64,000 bases of DNA from NCBI GenBank assembly GCA_934193545.1, contig CAKPVL010000001.1, forward strand, positions 75,671 through 139,670. The letters are read 5' to 3'. Positions 10,001 to 17,647 of this stretch are shown here, piece by piece. The position numbers and the translations under genes are program-made. The notes below the pieces were generated by a model. It did no database searches. It was not told the origin of the DNA and saw only the letters and a program-made list of their open reading frames with translations. The stretch is from an uncultured Granulicatella sp. Its GTDB lineage: Bacteria > Bacillota > Bacilli > Lactobacillales > Aerococcaceae. How positions within the stretch are numbered: position 1 is the stretch's first letter; each line of letters starts with the position of its first letter.

Positions 10001-10666
10001 GAAGCTTCAAAACTCGTTCGTAGCTTAAAACAACAAATCGAACAAATGGGTGCTGTAAACTTATTAGCGATTGAAGAGTTTGAAGCGGTACAAGAACGTT
10101 TCACATTCTTAACGGCGCAACAACAAGATTTACTAGAAGCTAAACAAACGCTGGAAGAAACGATTACGGAAATGGACGAAGAAGTAACTACTCGCTTCAA
10201 GACTACATTTGATGCCGTAAGTACTCAATTTGAGCGTACATTCCCACGATTATTTGGCGGTGGACGTGCAACACTTGAATTGACAGACCCAGAGAACTTA
10301 CTTGAAACGGGGATTGAGATTATTGCTCAACCACCTGGTAAAAAGCTTCAATCACTCAGTCTACTTTCTGGTGGGGAACGTGCCTTTACCGCGATTGCAT
10401 TACTATTTGCAATCTTAGAAGTGAAGCCAGTTCCGTTCTGCTTACTCGATGAGGTTGAAGCAGCACTGGATGAGGCAAACGTAGCGCGTTACGGTCGTTA
10501 CCTAAAAGAATTTACAAATCGTACGCAATTCATCGTAATTACGCACCGTCGTGGTACGATGGAAGAAGCCGATGTATTGTATGGAGTAACCATGCAAGAA
10601 TCTGGGGTCTCAAAACTTGCTTCAGTTAAGTTTGAAGACTTCGATGAATTAGAAGAAGCAAAATAG
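7097..10666 (+). CDS. smc: Chromosome segregation protein SMC
   Basis: Structural maintenance of chromosomes ATPase that, with ScpA and ScpB, extrudes and organises DNA loops. Walker A GPNGSGKSN is at residues 31-39. Long Gln/Glu/Lys-rich coiled coils run about 165-500 and 680-1020. The hinge lies between them (about 510-660), with the glycine-rich segment GGSMTGGASK near its end. The C-terminal head carries LLSGGERAFTAIALLFAI and Walker B CLLDEVEAALDEANV. At 1189 aa it is full length, with no frameshift. AAAGGA precedes the ATG, 17 bases after rnc. An intrinsic terminator follows the stop. Confidence 0.97.
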   Translation: MQLEKIEMSGFKSFADKTTIEFDKGVTAVVGPNGSGKSNLSEAIKWVLGEQSAKSLRGKRMDDVIFAGSQTRKPVNIAEVNLYINNEDKVLATDQTQVVLTRRLNRNGASDFLINKKPVRLKDITNLMMDSGLGKDSFALISQGKVEQIFNEKPEERRMIIEEAAGVLKYKDRKNQAQRKLNQTQDHLNRVEDILHEIEGQLAPLEEQREKAITYVSKKEQLEDVETALLAVEIETLNAQWKVALQEVEQLQEQLAQTEALLESLQVDIEENQVKLEARNEELDAKQEEYVELIQKVEQLDGQRKVFEQRRQFAERSDEENQEALAATLRELEEVEAKLTLLEKNQVERKVELKNVEEAWSQLVEELDQLSQSNEESVKELQNRYIEQLQEISRLLNQEKNLEKSMEVNQNTQEKMTERFDSFDEEHRALEEKANHFVEKIEELTKEEATSEKRLSQLREKLAKVNEKHATLSSEGMEKERHLQQLQATVRSLKQVSEDYAGYYQGVREVLKHKSELPGVVNSVAELIRVDEQLTTAIDIALGATSQHIVVTDEKAAAKAITYLKTNRLGRATFLPLSIIKEKQVPDTVLNQAKKVDGFIGIASELVSTDKKYASIIKNLLGTTLVTTNLQVAQLLAKQLGYRYRIVSLEGDVVNAGGSMTGGASKNSGQQSLVRRNSQLETVTKQFEEAKTEYEKISAQFQKVTAEKNKLEEEYRELNASHTQLEQTLNQLEFQSRFALEEVQKHERIQQANQFEMDELIEAYEQLEEQYVENHEKLVALQKANASLKKELDYLQLSNEDKTQQIQEKQKELQELGTNRARVQEQFNQEKREIHQTKLQKTRLEDQIELLHSKKSEQSRNQEEDEAIYAKIQEEFDALKGQVDELDALIKELREERSALEIHVKQSEAARTQAQHQLQDQLKNQTRLETKANRFEISIDQKLTYLSEEYELTFEAAIAKTTLDMSIEEASKLVRSLKQQIEQMGAVNLLAIEEFEAVQERFTFLTAQQQDLLEAKQTLEETITEMDEEVTTRFKTTFDAVSTQFERTFPRLFGGGRATLELTDPENLLETGIEIIAQPPGKKLQSLSLLSGGERAFTAIALLFAILEVKPVPFCLLDEVEAALDEANVARYGRYLKEFTNRTQFIVITHRRGTMEEADVLYGVTMQESGVSKLASVKFEDFDELEEAK

Positions 10667-10669
10667 GAA

Positions 10670-10707
10670 ATAAGAGGTGGCAAACGTGTGCTACCTCTTA
10701 TATTTTT
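10670..10707 (+). terminator. Intrinsic terminator after smc
   Basis: A 13-bp stem with one G-T pair (ATAAGAGGTGGCA with TGCTACCTCTTAT), a 6-base loop and a TATTTTT tail. It separates rnc-smc from the downstream phosphatase. Confidence 0.9.
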
Positions 10708-10718
10708 AATAAAGGATA

Positions 10719-10825
10719 CGAGGGCGAACGCTCAGGACTGAATCACTGGACTGATATGCCGCAAGGGACTTGGAACAAGTCGTGCGGATATATCAGGAAG
10801 TGGACGTCAGTCCTGTGAGCCCGAG
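10719..10825 (+). other. Structured intergenic element, possible small RNA or leader
   Basis: Between the smc terminator and the next gene is a GC-richer stretch that folds into one long interrupted hairpin. Outer arms are GCTCA/TGAGC and GGACTGA/TCAGTCC with a TG bulge. Inside come CACT/AGTG, CTGATAT/ATATCAG, CCGCA/TGCGG and an apical GACTT/AAGTC closed by GGAAC. No open reading frame fits it and I do not recognise it as SRP RNA, T-box, tmRNA or a common riboswitch. It could be a small RNA, a regulatory leader or a palindromic repeat. An extended -10 (TGGTATACT) begins about 25 bases after it, so the leader reading would need a promoter further upstream. Confidence 0.5.
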
Positions 10826-10849
10826 TTCAACACGAAATGGCTTGTTTTG

Positions 10850-10858
10850 TGGTATACT
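10850..10858 (+). promoter_or_regulatory. Extended -10 promoter before the Cof-type phosphatase
   Basis: TGG directly before TATACT gives an extended -10 element; no good -35 lies at 17 bases. A second TATAAT occurs at 10882-10887. The ribosome site AAAGGAG at 10904 precedes the TTG start at 10919. Confidence 0.5.
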
Positions 10859-10918
10859 ATAAGAGATACGTTCAATAAGCGTATAATGAAAGCAGAAATG
10901 CTTAAAGGAGTTTTATAG

Positions 10919-11740
10919 TTGATTAAATTAATTGCACTAGATTTAGATGGAACATTATTAACTGGTGAAAAGAAAATAACGGAAGAAAATAAAAAAGCCA
11001 TTAAATTGGCCAAAGAAAATGGAATTAAAGTGGTTCTTTGTACTGGTCGACCAATTGTAAGTATTGTTCACTTACTGGAAGAATTAGACCTAATGGGGGA
11101 TGATGATTACGCCATTAACTTCAATGGTGCTTTGATTCAAAAAACAAAACATGGTGAAATCGTCTATGAAACAGGACATACTGTTGAAGATATGAAGTAT
11201 TGCCATGAAGAAGTCACAAAAGTTGGGCTACCATTAGTTATGATTGATACTGTGAGAGCTTATGAGCCAACGCCTCCAGCAGGACGTCCGTCAATTTATA
11301 ACACATTACCACACCCAATTACATTTGAACAAAAGAATCCGGAAGATTTTGAAGAAGGACATATCTTTAATAAAGCTGTTCTTTGTATCGCTCAAGACAT
11401 TTTGGATGAAGGGATTGCGAAATTACCAAAAGAATTCTTCGAACGCTTCAACTGTATGAAATCAAGAACCTTCTTGTTAGAAGTTGTTCCTAAACATGTT
11501 TCAAAAGGAAACGGCTTGAAGATGTTAGGAGAAATCCTAGGAATTTCATTGGATGAAATGGCAGCATGTGGTGACGAGGAAAACGACTTACCAATGTTAA
11601 CAGTTGTCGGTTATCCAGTTGCGATGGGCAATGGTTCTAAAGAAGTCAAAGATGTGGCTAAATATGTTACAGCAACAAATGAAGATTCAGGTGTCGCAAA
11701 GGCCATTTATCATATTATTGAAATGAATAAACAAGCGTAA
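10919..11740 (+). CDS. Cof-type HAD-IIB family hydrolase
   Basis: Haloacid dehalogenase-superfamily phosphatase of 273 aa, the length of YidA/Cof proteins. Motif I is DLDGTLLT with the nucleophile Asp near residue 8, motif II is LCTGRP, and the C-terminal motifs III/IV appear as KGNGLK and ACGDEENDLPML. A C2B cap domain occupies the middle. Known members dephosphorylate sugar phosphates and other small metabolites; the substrate here is unknown. The start is a TTG with AAAGGAG upstream. It sits between smc and ftsY, as in streptococci and enterococci, and is followed after 14 bases by ftsY, so the two are probably co-transcribed. Confidence 0.9.
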   Translation: MIKLIALDLDGTLLTGEKKITEENKKAIKLAKENGIKVVLCTGRPIVSIVHLLEELDLMGDDDYAINFNGALIQKTKHGEIVYETGHTVEDMKYCHEEVTKVGLPLVMIDTVRAYEPTPPAGRPSIYNTLPHPITFEQKNPEDFEEGHIFNKAVLCIAQDILDEGIAKLPKEFFERFNCMKSRTFLLEVVPKHVSKGNGLKMLGEILGISLDEMAACGDEENDLPMLTVVGYPVAMGNGSKEVKDVAKYVTATNEDSGVAKAIYHIIEMNKQA

Positions 11741-11754
11741 AGTGAGGGGAAAAT

Positions 11755-12759
11755 ATGGGATTATTTGATCGAATTAAACGTGCCTTTACCGGTGAAGATG
11801 AAGTCATTAAACATGAGGAGACGAAAGAGTCGATTGTTATTGAGAAATATGACAAAGGGATGGAGAAAACGCGTCGTAGTTTCTCAGATCGTTTAAACGA
11901 ATTCCTAGCAGACTTCAGAGAAATCGATGAAGACTTCTTTGAAGATTTAGAAGAAACATTTATTTCTTCAGACGTTGGTTTTGAAATGACTTTAGCCATT
12001 ACAGATGCCTTACGTGATGAAGTTCGTCTGCAAAATGCAACGACTTCAGGCCAAGTAAAAGAGGTCATCATTGAGAAGATGGTCGACATTTACGAAAAAG
12101 GTGAAGATAACTTATCTGCATTGAAGAAAGCAGAAGGGCGCCCAACTGTATTAATGTTTGTCGGCGTGAATGGGGTTGGTAAAACAACAACCATCGGTAA
12201 AATCGCTTGGAGATTAAAACAAGAAGGCAATAAAGTATTACTGGCTGCAGGAGATACGTTCCGTGCCGGCGCCATTCAACAATTAGAAGTATGGGGCGAA
12301 CGTGTAGGCGTTCCTGTCGTGTCAGGTCGTGAAGGTGGAGATCCATCATCTGTTGTATTCGATGCGATTAAGAAGGCAAAAGAAGAAAACTTTGATTACT
12401 TATTAATCGATACAGCTGGTCGTCTTCAAAACAAAGTGAACTTGATGAAAGAGTTAGAGAAGATGAATCGTATTATCTCTCGTGAAATTGAAACAGGTGC
12501 AGATGAAACATTATTAGTGTTAGATGCAACAACTGGTCAAAACGCTCTTGTTCAAGCGAAACAATTCGGTGAGACGATTAACATTACTGGGCTCATCTTA
12601 ACGAAATTAGACGGAACTGCAAAAGGTGGGGTAATCCTATCAATTCGTCACGAATTAAACATTCCAGTGAAATTTATCGGATTAGGAGAGCAAATGGACG
12701 ATTTACAACCGTTTGAACCAGAACAATTTATTTACGGTTTAGTAAAAGATATGCTATAA
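11755..12759 (+). CDS. ftsY: Signal recognition particle receptor FtsY
   Basis: Membrane-associated SRP receptor GTPase that docks ribosome-nascent chain-Ffh complexes at the translocon. A short charged N-terminal segment precedes the NG domain; the long acidic A domain of enteric FtsY is largely missing, as is usual in Firmicutes (334 aa). G1 is GVNGVGKTTT near residue 137, G3 is DTAGR, G4 is TKLDG, and the SRP-GTPase segment AAGDTFRAGAI is present. The ribosome site GAGGGG precedes the ATG. A good extended -10 for the next gene overlaps its stop codon. Confidence 0.97.
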   Translation: MGLFDRIKRAFTGEDEVIKHEETKESIVIEKYDKGMEKTRRSFSDRLNEFLADFREIDEDFFEDLEETFISSDVGFEMTLAITDALRDEVRLQNATTSGQVKEVIIEKMVDIYEKGEDNLSALKKAEGRPTVLMFVGVNGVGKTTTIGKIAWRLKQEGNKVLLAAGDTFRAGAIQQLEVWGERVGVPVVSGREGGDPSSVVFDAIKKAKEENFDYLLIDTAGRLQNKVNLMKELEKMNRIISREIETGADETLLVLDATTGQNALVQAKQFGETINITGLILTKLDGTAKGGVILSIRHELNIPVKFIGLGEQMDDLQPFEPEQFIYGLVKDML

Positions 12760-12771
12760 TACATCTATAAT
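12752..12771 (+). promoter_or_regulatory. Promoter candidate(s) for the BI-1 gene
   Basis: TGC before TATAAT (12755-12760) is an extended -10 that overlaps the ftsY stop codon; a second TATAAT lies at 12766-12771. No strong -35 is seen for either. Confidence 0.5.
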
Positions 12772-12791
12772 AAAATTTGAAATGAGGCGAA

Positions 12792-13511
12792 ATGATGGAA
12801 AATAATCATTATGGTGTTGAATCCAGTATTGCTGGACGCAATCAATTTTTCATGAAAGTATATGCTTGGATGTTTGGAGGACTAGCAATTTCTGCTTTAG
12901 TTGCTTACCTATTTAGTACAGTTCCAGCGCTTTATAGTGCATTCTTCAATTTCATGGTAACGACTCGTGGATACGGAATGTGGATTATCTTTATTGCGCA
13001 ATTAGTACTTGTTTTTGTAATGCGTCCAAATTATGAAGAACTTGGTAGACCAGTTCGTTATATTGTTTCATATTGTTTATATGCAGCATTAACAGGATTT
13101 ACATTCTTCATAGTAACACAAGTTTATGAGTTAGGAAGTATCGTACAAGCGTTTATTTCTACTTGTGCGTTATTCGCAGGTTTATCAATCGTTGGATTTA
13201 CAACGAAGAAAGACTTAACAAGTTTTGGTCGTCAAGCAATGGGAGCTTTATTAGGGTTAATCATTGCTAGCTTGATTAACTTGTTCTTCTTCCATAGTTC
13301 ATTAGTTGAATTAATCATGTCTGGTATCTCATTAGTAGTATTCACCGTGTTAACAATGTACGATACTCAAAAACTAAAAAATATGTATGACTACTACGAA
13401 GGACAATCAGCATTAGAAGGGATTGCAATTCTAGGTGCATTAGAATTATACTTAGACTTCATCAATATCTTCTTAGATATTTTACGTTTATTCGGAAGCA
13501 GAAAAGACTAA
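12792..13511 (+). CDS. Bax inhibitor-1 (BI-1)/YccA family membrane protein
   Basis: Integral membrane protein of 239 aa with about seven hydrophobic helices after a short soluble N-terminus (NNHYGVESSIAGRNQFFMKV). The family signature is in the last helices: TMYDTQKLKNMYDYY, then GALELYLDFINIFLDILRLF, where conserved Asp residues form the proposed calcium/proton site of BI-1 homologues such as B. subtilis YetJ. The physiological role in bacteria is unsettled (calcium leak, or protease interaction for YccA). ATGs at 12792 and 12795 are both possible. It has its own promoter and terminator, so it is monocistronic. Confidence 0.88.
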   Translation: MMENNHYGVESSIAGRNQFFMKVYAWMFGGLAISALVAYLFSTVPALYSAFFNFMVTTRGYGMWIIFIAQLVLVFVMRPNYEELGRPVRYIVSYCLYAALTGFTFFIVTQVYELGSIVQAFISTCALFAGLSIVGFTTKKDLTSFGRQAMGALLGLIIASLINLFFFHSSLVELIMSGISLVVFTVLTMYDTQKLKNMYDYYEGQSALEGIAILGALELYLDFINIFLDILRLFGSRKD

Positions 13512-13524
13512 TCAACACTTTTAT

Positions 13525-13549
13525 AGCCTAGGTTCGCCTAGGCTTTTTT
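13525..13549 (+). terminator. Intrinsic terminator after the BI-1 gene
   Basis: Perfect 8-bp stem AGCCTAGG/CCTAGGCT with a TTCG tetraloop, followed by TTTTT. Confidence 0.93.
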
Positions 13550-13661
13550 GTTTGCCTTCATTTAAGAAGTATTTGAATGGTTCTGAAAACTATTTAATGC
13601 ATTTTCACGAGAATTCATGTATACTACATAAGTACGCATTAACGAATTAGGAGGATGTTAA

Positions 13662-14648
13662 ATGTTTGAATTAAATGCATTCGATTATGAGGATATTCAA
13701 TTAATCCCAAATAAATGTATTGTAAATAGTCGTTCGGAGTGTGATACTACGGTTAAATTAGGGAAACACACCTTTAAATTACCGGTGGTTCCTGCAAATA
13801 TGCAAACCGTTATTGATGAATCTGTTGCTGAATTTTTAGCAGAAAACGGATATTTTTATATTATGCACCGCTTTGATGAAGCTAGTCGTTTACCATTTGT
13901 AAAACGAATGAAAGAACGTGGATTAATCTCATCAATTAGTGTGGGTGTAAAACCTCAAGAATATGATTTTATTGTAGAATTAAAAGAAAATGGACTTGTT
14001 CCTGATTACATTACAATTGATATCGCGCATGGTCATTCTAATTCAGTGATTGACATGATTAAGCATATTAAAAAACATTTACCAGAGTCATTTGTAATCG
14101 CAGGTAACGTAGGTACTCCAGAAGCCGTTCGTGAATTAGAAAACGCTGGTGCTGATGCTACTAAAGTAGGGATTGGACCTGGTAAAGTATGTATTACTAA
14201 AATTAAGACTGGTTTTGGTACTGGTGGATGGCAACTTGCTGCACTACGTTGGTGCTCAAAAGCTGCACGTAAACCATTGATTGCAGATGGGGGAATCCGT
14301 ACTCATGGAGACATTGCTAAATCAATTCGTTTTGGTGCTACTATGGTCATGATTGGATCATTATTTGCTGGTCACGAAGAATCTCCAGGTAAAACTGTTG
14401 AAGTAAATGGAATGCTTTATAAAGAGTATTTCGGTAGTGCGTCAGAATTCCAAAAAGGTGAACGTAAGAACGTTGAAGGTAAGAAAATTGTCGTTCCTTA
14501 TAAAGGATCGTTGCAAGATACACTTATTGAAATGCAACAAGACTTACAATCATCAATCTCTTATGCAGGTGGTAAAGATATTGAAGCCATCCGCAAAGTA
14601 GATTACGTCATCGTTAAAAACTCAATTTTTAACGGAGATTCAATTTAG
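13662..14648 (+). CDS. guaC: GMP reductase
   Basis: NADPH-dependent reductive deamination of GMP to IMP in purine salvage. The 328-aa (beta/alpha)8 protein lacks the CBS domains of IMP dehydrogenase and matches the YumD-type GMP reductase length. The catalytic loop is [13 protein letters not shown] with Cys177, and the phosphate-binding segments [15 protein letters not shown] and [19 protein letters not shown] are present. The N-terminus [13 protein letters not shown] is typical. The ribosome site AGGAGG precedes the ATG. A TATACT at 13620-13625 is a likely -10, without a clear -35. I saw no purine riboswitch in the 150-base leader. It is flanked by terminators and so stands alone. Confidence 0.96.
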   Translation: MFELNAFDYEDIQLIPNKCIVNSRSECDTTVKLGKHTFKLPVVPANMQTVIDESVAEFLAENGYFYIMHRFDEASRLPFVKRMKERGLISSISVGVKPQEYDFIVELKENGLVPDYITIDIAHGHSNSVIDMIKHIKKHLPESFVIAGNVGTPEAVRELENAGADATKVGIGPGKVCITKIKTGFGTGGWQLAALRWCSKAARKPLIADGGIRTHGDIAKSIRFGATMVMIGSLFAGHEESPGKTVEVNGMLYKEYFGSASEFQKGERKNVEGKKIVVPYKGSLQDTLIEMQQDLQSSISYAGGKDIEAIRKVDYVIVKNSIFNGDSI

Positions 14649-14659
14649 AATAATTAACG

Positions 14660-14689
14660 AGCAGAAGGAGAAATCTTTCTGCTTTTTTG
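14660..14689 (+). terminator. Intrinsic terminator after guaC
   Basis: A 9-bp stem (AGCAGAAGG against its complement, one G-T pair) with a short AT-rich loop, followed by TTTTTTG. Confidence 0.85.
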
Positions 14690-14762
14690 TTTTTCGTGTT
14701 TATTCTTCGGAATATGTTTGATATACTATGGAAAAGAACTCAGTCAAAGTGAGGCGCGACCT

Positions 14763-15362
14763 ATGTGGTTATTTAATCGAAAAAGTAAACGTAAAGATGA
14801 CTTTGAAATGGAAGAAACGTTTTATAGTGAATCTGTGGAAGTGGATAGTGATTCTGATGAGGAAGCTTATCATCAAATTGCCGATATCATTACTGGTCAT
14901 AGTGAACGTATCAGACAACTTTTAGAGAGTTATTTTGATAATCCTGATTTGTTGATTGAAGAACTACGAGAAGATGATGTGGACTGGAACGATGAGTTCG
15001 CTGACCTTTTGGAACAAGCGCAAGACGATTATTGGTTACTAATGCTATTAACACTTGAAAAAGAAGCCTATGCAACACAAATTTATTGGAGAGATAATGC
15101 GAGTACTTTAGCTAGTAAGCTTCCCAAATTAAAGTTGTTAAAAGGAATCGCACAGCAAGAATTGCAGACTTGCTCTGTAGAGTGTTCTGTATCAGAGTAT
15201 TTAGAGTGTGTTTCTGCAAAATTGCAAGAAGTGGGAATCGCATTAGGTACGATTGAGTTGGATGATGAGAATGTTTTAATTTTTTCGATATTAGAAAGAA
15301 GAGTAGAACGTCTCAACAAGTTAATGAATAATGTTGAAAAAAGTTGGAAGCAAATTTCGTAA
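14763..15362 (+). CDS. Acidic protein of unknown function (possibly DUF6630-like)
   Basis: A 199-aa soluble acidic protein. The ATG at 14763 is chosen because GTGAGG lies about 9 bases upstream; an upstream in-frame start at 14718 would overlap the TATACT at 14722 that looks like its -10. The N-terminus is basic (WLFNRKSKRK) and is followed by a very acidic stretch rich in Glu, Asp and Ser. The rest is predicted alpha-helical, with DNPDLLIEELREDDVDW and IYWRDNASTLASKL, a layout that reminds me of DUF6630 proteins; this is a weak recollection, not a match. No signal peptide, membrane segment or catalytic motif is visible. It lies between guaC and dacA with its own probable promoter. Confidence 0.7.
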   Translation: MWLFNRKSKRKDDFEMEETFYSESVEVDSDSDEEAYHQIADIITGHSERIRQLLESYFDNPDLLIEELREDDVDWNDEFADLLEQAQDDYWLLMLLTLEKEAYATQIYWRDNASTLASKLPKLKLLKGIAQQELQTCSVECSVSEYLECVSAKLQEVGIALGTIELDDENVLIFSILERRVERLNKLMNNVEKSWKQIS

Positions 15363-15398
15363 AGATTACAAAAATGTTACGATTTTGCTTCTTTCTAT

Positions 15399-15427
15399 TT
15401 GAAATCTTAAGAATTTCTTTGTAAAAT
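15399..15427 (+). promoter_or_regulatory. SigA promoter of dacA
   Basis: TTGAAA (15399-15404), a 17-base spacer and TAAAAT (15422-15427). AAGGAGG follows just before the dacA ATG. Confidence 0.8.
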
Positions 15428-15452
15428 AAATTGAATTACAAGGAGGATAGGA

Positions 15453-16961
15453 ATGGAAAAACGTAAATTTAAGTTTCTTTTGGGATTAATGACATGTGCA
15501 TTCGCACTTTCTGCTTTAGCGCCAATTGCTGCTGAAGAAACCACACAAGAACCGGGAGAAGGAACTACTGTTGTTGAACAAACAGAGGCTCCAGAAACAA
15601 CAGAAGCTACTGAGACAACAGAGCAAACAACGACAACAACAACTTCGAAAGAACTGCCGATTGCAGAAGATATTTTCGAGATTACAGCTCGTTATGGGTA
15701 TGATGTAAGTGAATACTACAAACCTGAAGGGGCTATTTTAGTCGATGCTGAGACTGGTCAAATTCTTTATGGGGATAATATTGATAAACCATGGGATCCA
15801 GCGAGTACCACTAAATTAATGACAGCGTATCTTGTGTATGATGCGATTAAAGCAGGCAAGCTCACATTAGATACTAAAATTACGGCAACAGAAGAAGATA
15901 GAGCTATTTCTACTATCGATGATATTAGTAATAACCAAATCAGAGCAGGAATCGAATATCCGGTGCGCGATTTACTTTATCTGATGATGTATCCTTCCTC
16001 AAATGTTGCGACAGTGATGTTATCACACGCGATTAGTAAATCTAACGAAGAATACATTAAGATGATGAATGATAAAGCCAAAGAATTAGGAATGACAAAT
16101 TCTAAATTCTATAACCCTAGTGGGGCTGTTGTGTCAGCGTTTCGTGGCTTATATGTTGTTGAAGGTGTGCCAGATGAGTACAACCAAACAACAGCACGTG
16201 ATTTAGCAACATTAGCATATTACTTCTTAAAGAACTATCCAGAATTCTTAGAAATTACAAGAGAACCAGCTGTTACAACAATGGAAGGAACTCCTGTAGA
16301 AGAAACGTTCTATACATTGAATCAACTTGCAAGTGGGATGCCTCAAGGATATTTTGATGTAGATGGATTTAAGACAGGTTCATCACCAAATGCAGCACTA
16401 AACCATGTGATTACTGCAAAAGGAAAAGGACGTCGTCTGATTGAAGTATTAATGGGTGTTGGTAGCTGGAGCGACTATAACACAAGTGTATTTTACCGTG
16501 CTCAGTTCGGGAACGCTCTTTTAGAAAAAGGATTTACTGAATATCATGAAGAAACAGTGTTAAAAGCTGGGGTTCATGAAATTGATGGTCAAAAGATTAA
16601 AGTAGAGAAAGATATCAAAGTTATAACAAGAGGCGATGAAAAACCAACATATAAACTTGTTGGAGATGAAATCATTGTGGAACATACTTTCCCAACTTTA
16701 ACAAAAGATATTAAGTCGAATGTATTTAAAGTGACAAAAGTGGTTGAAGAAACAACGACAGAGGAAGCCTCATCAACAGAAGGTTCAACGAATGGTGGAA
16801 TCTTATCATTTGATGAAGATAGTGATCTTGGAACATTTGCGAACTGGTTAAGAAGCCTAAGCAAAAATCCTCTATTATTAGCGGGTATTATTTTAACACT
16901 CAGCGTATTTATTAGTGGAATTGTTCTTGCAACTGTTCAAGTCTTTAAAAAGAAAGATTAA
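15453..16961 (+). CDS. dacA: D-alanyl-D-alanine carboxypeptidase (PBP5-type)
   Basis: Membrane-anchored low-molecular-weight penicillin-binding protein that trims the terminal D-Ala from peptidoglycan stem peptides. Residues 1-27 are a signal peptide (GLMTCAFALSALAPIAA). A Thr/Glu-rich linker follows to about residue 68. The peptidase S11 domain has all three motifs: STTK with Ser118, SSN at 182-184 and KTG at 307-309. A PBP5 C-terminal domain follows, then a second acidic Thr/Ser linker, and a hydrophobic helix (about 473-497) with a KKKD tail anchors it. At 502 aa it is longer than many homologues because of the linkers. It is monocistronic, with its own promoter and terminator. Confidence 0.95.
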   Translation: MEKRKFKFLLGLMTCAFALSALAPIAAEETTQEPGEGTTVVEQTEAPETTEATETTEQTTTTTTSKELPIAEDIFEITARYGYDVSEYYKPEGAILVDAETGQILYGDNIDKPWDPASTTKLMTAYLVYDAIKAGKLTLDTKITATEEDRAISTIDDISNNQIRAGIEYPVRDLLYLMMYPSSNVATVMLSHAISKSNEEYIKMMNDKAKELGMTNSKFYNPSGAVVSAFRGLYVVEGVPDEYNQTTARDLATLAYYFLKNYPEFLEITREPAVTTMEGTPVEETFYTLNQLASGMPQGYFDVDGFKTGSSPNAALNHVITAKGKGRRLIEVLMGVGSWSDYNTSVFYRAQFGNALLEKGFTEYHEETVLKAGVHEIDGQKIKVEKDIKVITRGDEKPTYKLVGDEIIVEHTFPTLTKDIKSNVFKVTKVVEETTTEEASSTEGSTNGGILSFDEDSDLGTFANWLRSLSKNPLLLAGIILTLSVFISGIVLATVQVFKKKD

Positions 16962-16972
16962 CATAAAAAAAT

Positions 16973-17006
16973 AACCCTTGAGAAAATTTCTCAAGGGTTT
17001 GTTTTT
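16973..17006. terminator. Bidirectional terminator between dacA and the TVP38 gene
   Basis: A 12-bp stem (AACCCTTGAGAA with its complement) with TTT-rich sequence on the plus side and a run of A residues upstream that becomes a U run on the minus strand. It serves both convergent genes. Confidence 0.9.
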
Positions 17007-17009
17007 TGC

Positions 17010-17636
17010 TTATTGGAAGAATGCCCAGAGCCAGTCGATAATAAATCGTAGGCCGATTGTGTAGGCAGCCAGTGTAAATGGTTTAAAGACTAAGATGATA
17101 ATAATGAATTTCTTATAAGTCATCTTTGTTAAACCAGCGAGCATACATAAGAAGTCATCCGGTGAAACAGGGAAGAACATCATGAATGCAAAGAAGTAGT
17201 CGAACCATTGTCCTTTATCCAACCAATTGATATAGCGATTATACGTATGTTCGCTAACCATTGATTTTACGAATTGCTGACCGTATTGTCTTGCAAGATA
17301 GAAGGCAATGATGGATCCAATCACAATACCGATGTAGTTATAAATGTTTCCAACCCAGTTTCCGTAAATATAAACACCAGCAATACTAGTGAGCGCTCCA
17401 GGAATGATTGGAACAACGGTTTGTAGAATTTGTAAAAAGATAAAGATTGGTGGACCCCAAATTCCCGCTTGAAGCATATAGGCTGATAACGTCTCTTGTG
17501 ATGTAAAGAGGCCTTTTTGCCAAGCCCAAACGATAAAGACCACTGTCGCAATTGCTCCGAGAATTGAAGCAATGTTCATGACTTTTTGAGCCGTAGGGGA
17601 AAGTGGTTTTCCTTGTTTAATTTCTTCTGTAGTCAT
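17010..17636 (-). CDS. TVP38/TMEM64 (DedA-like, VTT domain) membrane protein
   Basis: Polytopic membrane protein of 208 aa with about six hydrophobic stretches. The VTT/SNARE-associated core is seen in VVPIIPGALTSIAGVYIYG, the GIVIGSIIAFYLARQYGQ helix and the later FFPVSPDDFLCMLAGLTKM segment. Members of this superfamily are thought to act as lipid or undecaprenyl-phosphate transporters/scramblases; a specific role here is not proven. The ribosome site AGGAGA lies before the ATG. It sits 11 bases downstream of a glycolipid-type glycosyltransferase in the same direction, which would suit a job in membrane lipid handling. Confidence 0.88.
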   Translation of the reverse strand: MTTEEIKQGKPLSPTAQKVMNIASILGAIATVVFIVWAWQKGLFTSQETLSAYMLQAGIWGPPIFIFLQILQTVVPIIPGALTSIAGVYIYGNWVGNIYNYIGIVIGSIIAFYLARQYGQQFVKSMVSEHTYNRYINWLDKGQWFDYFFAFMMFFPVSPDDFLCMLAGLTKMTYKKFIIIILVFKPFTLAAYTIGLRFIIDWLWAFFQ

Positions 17637-17647
17637 TATTTCTCCTT

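Noticed and set aside
10719-10825. T-box, SRP RNA or riboswitch at the smc-HAD junction
   Set aside because: The T-box core (a TGGNACC-type stretch), the SRP GGAAGG loop motif and known riboswitch cores are missing, so it is listed as an unassigned structure.
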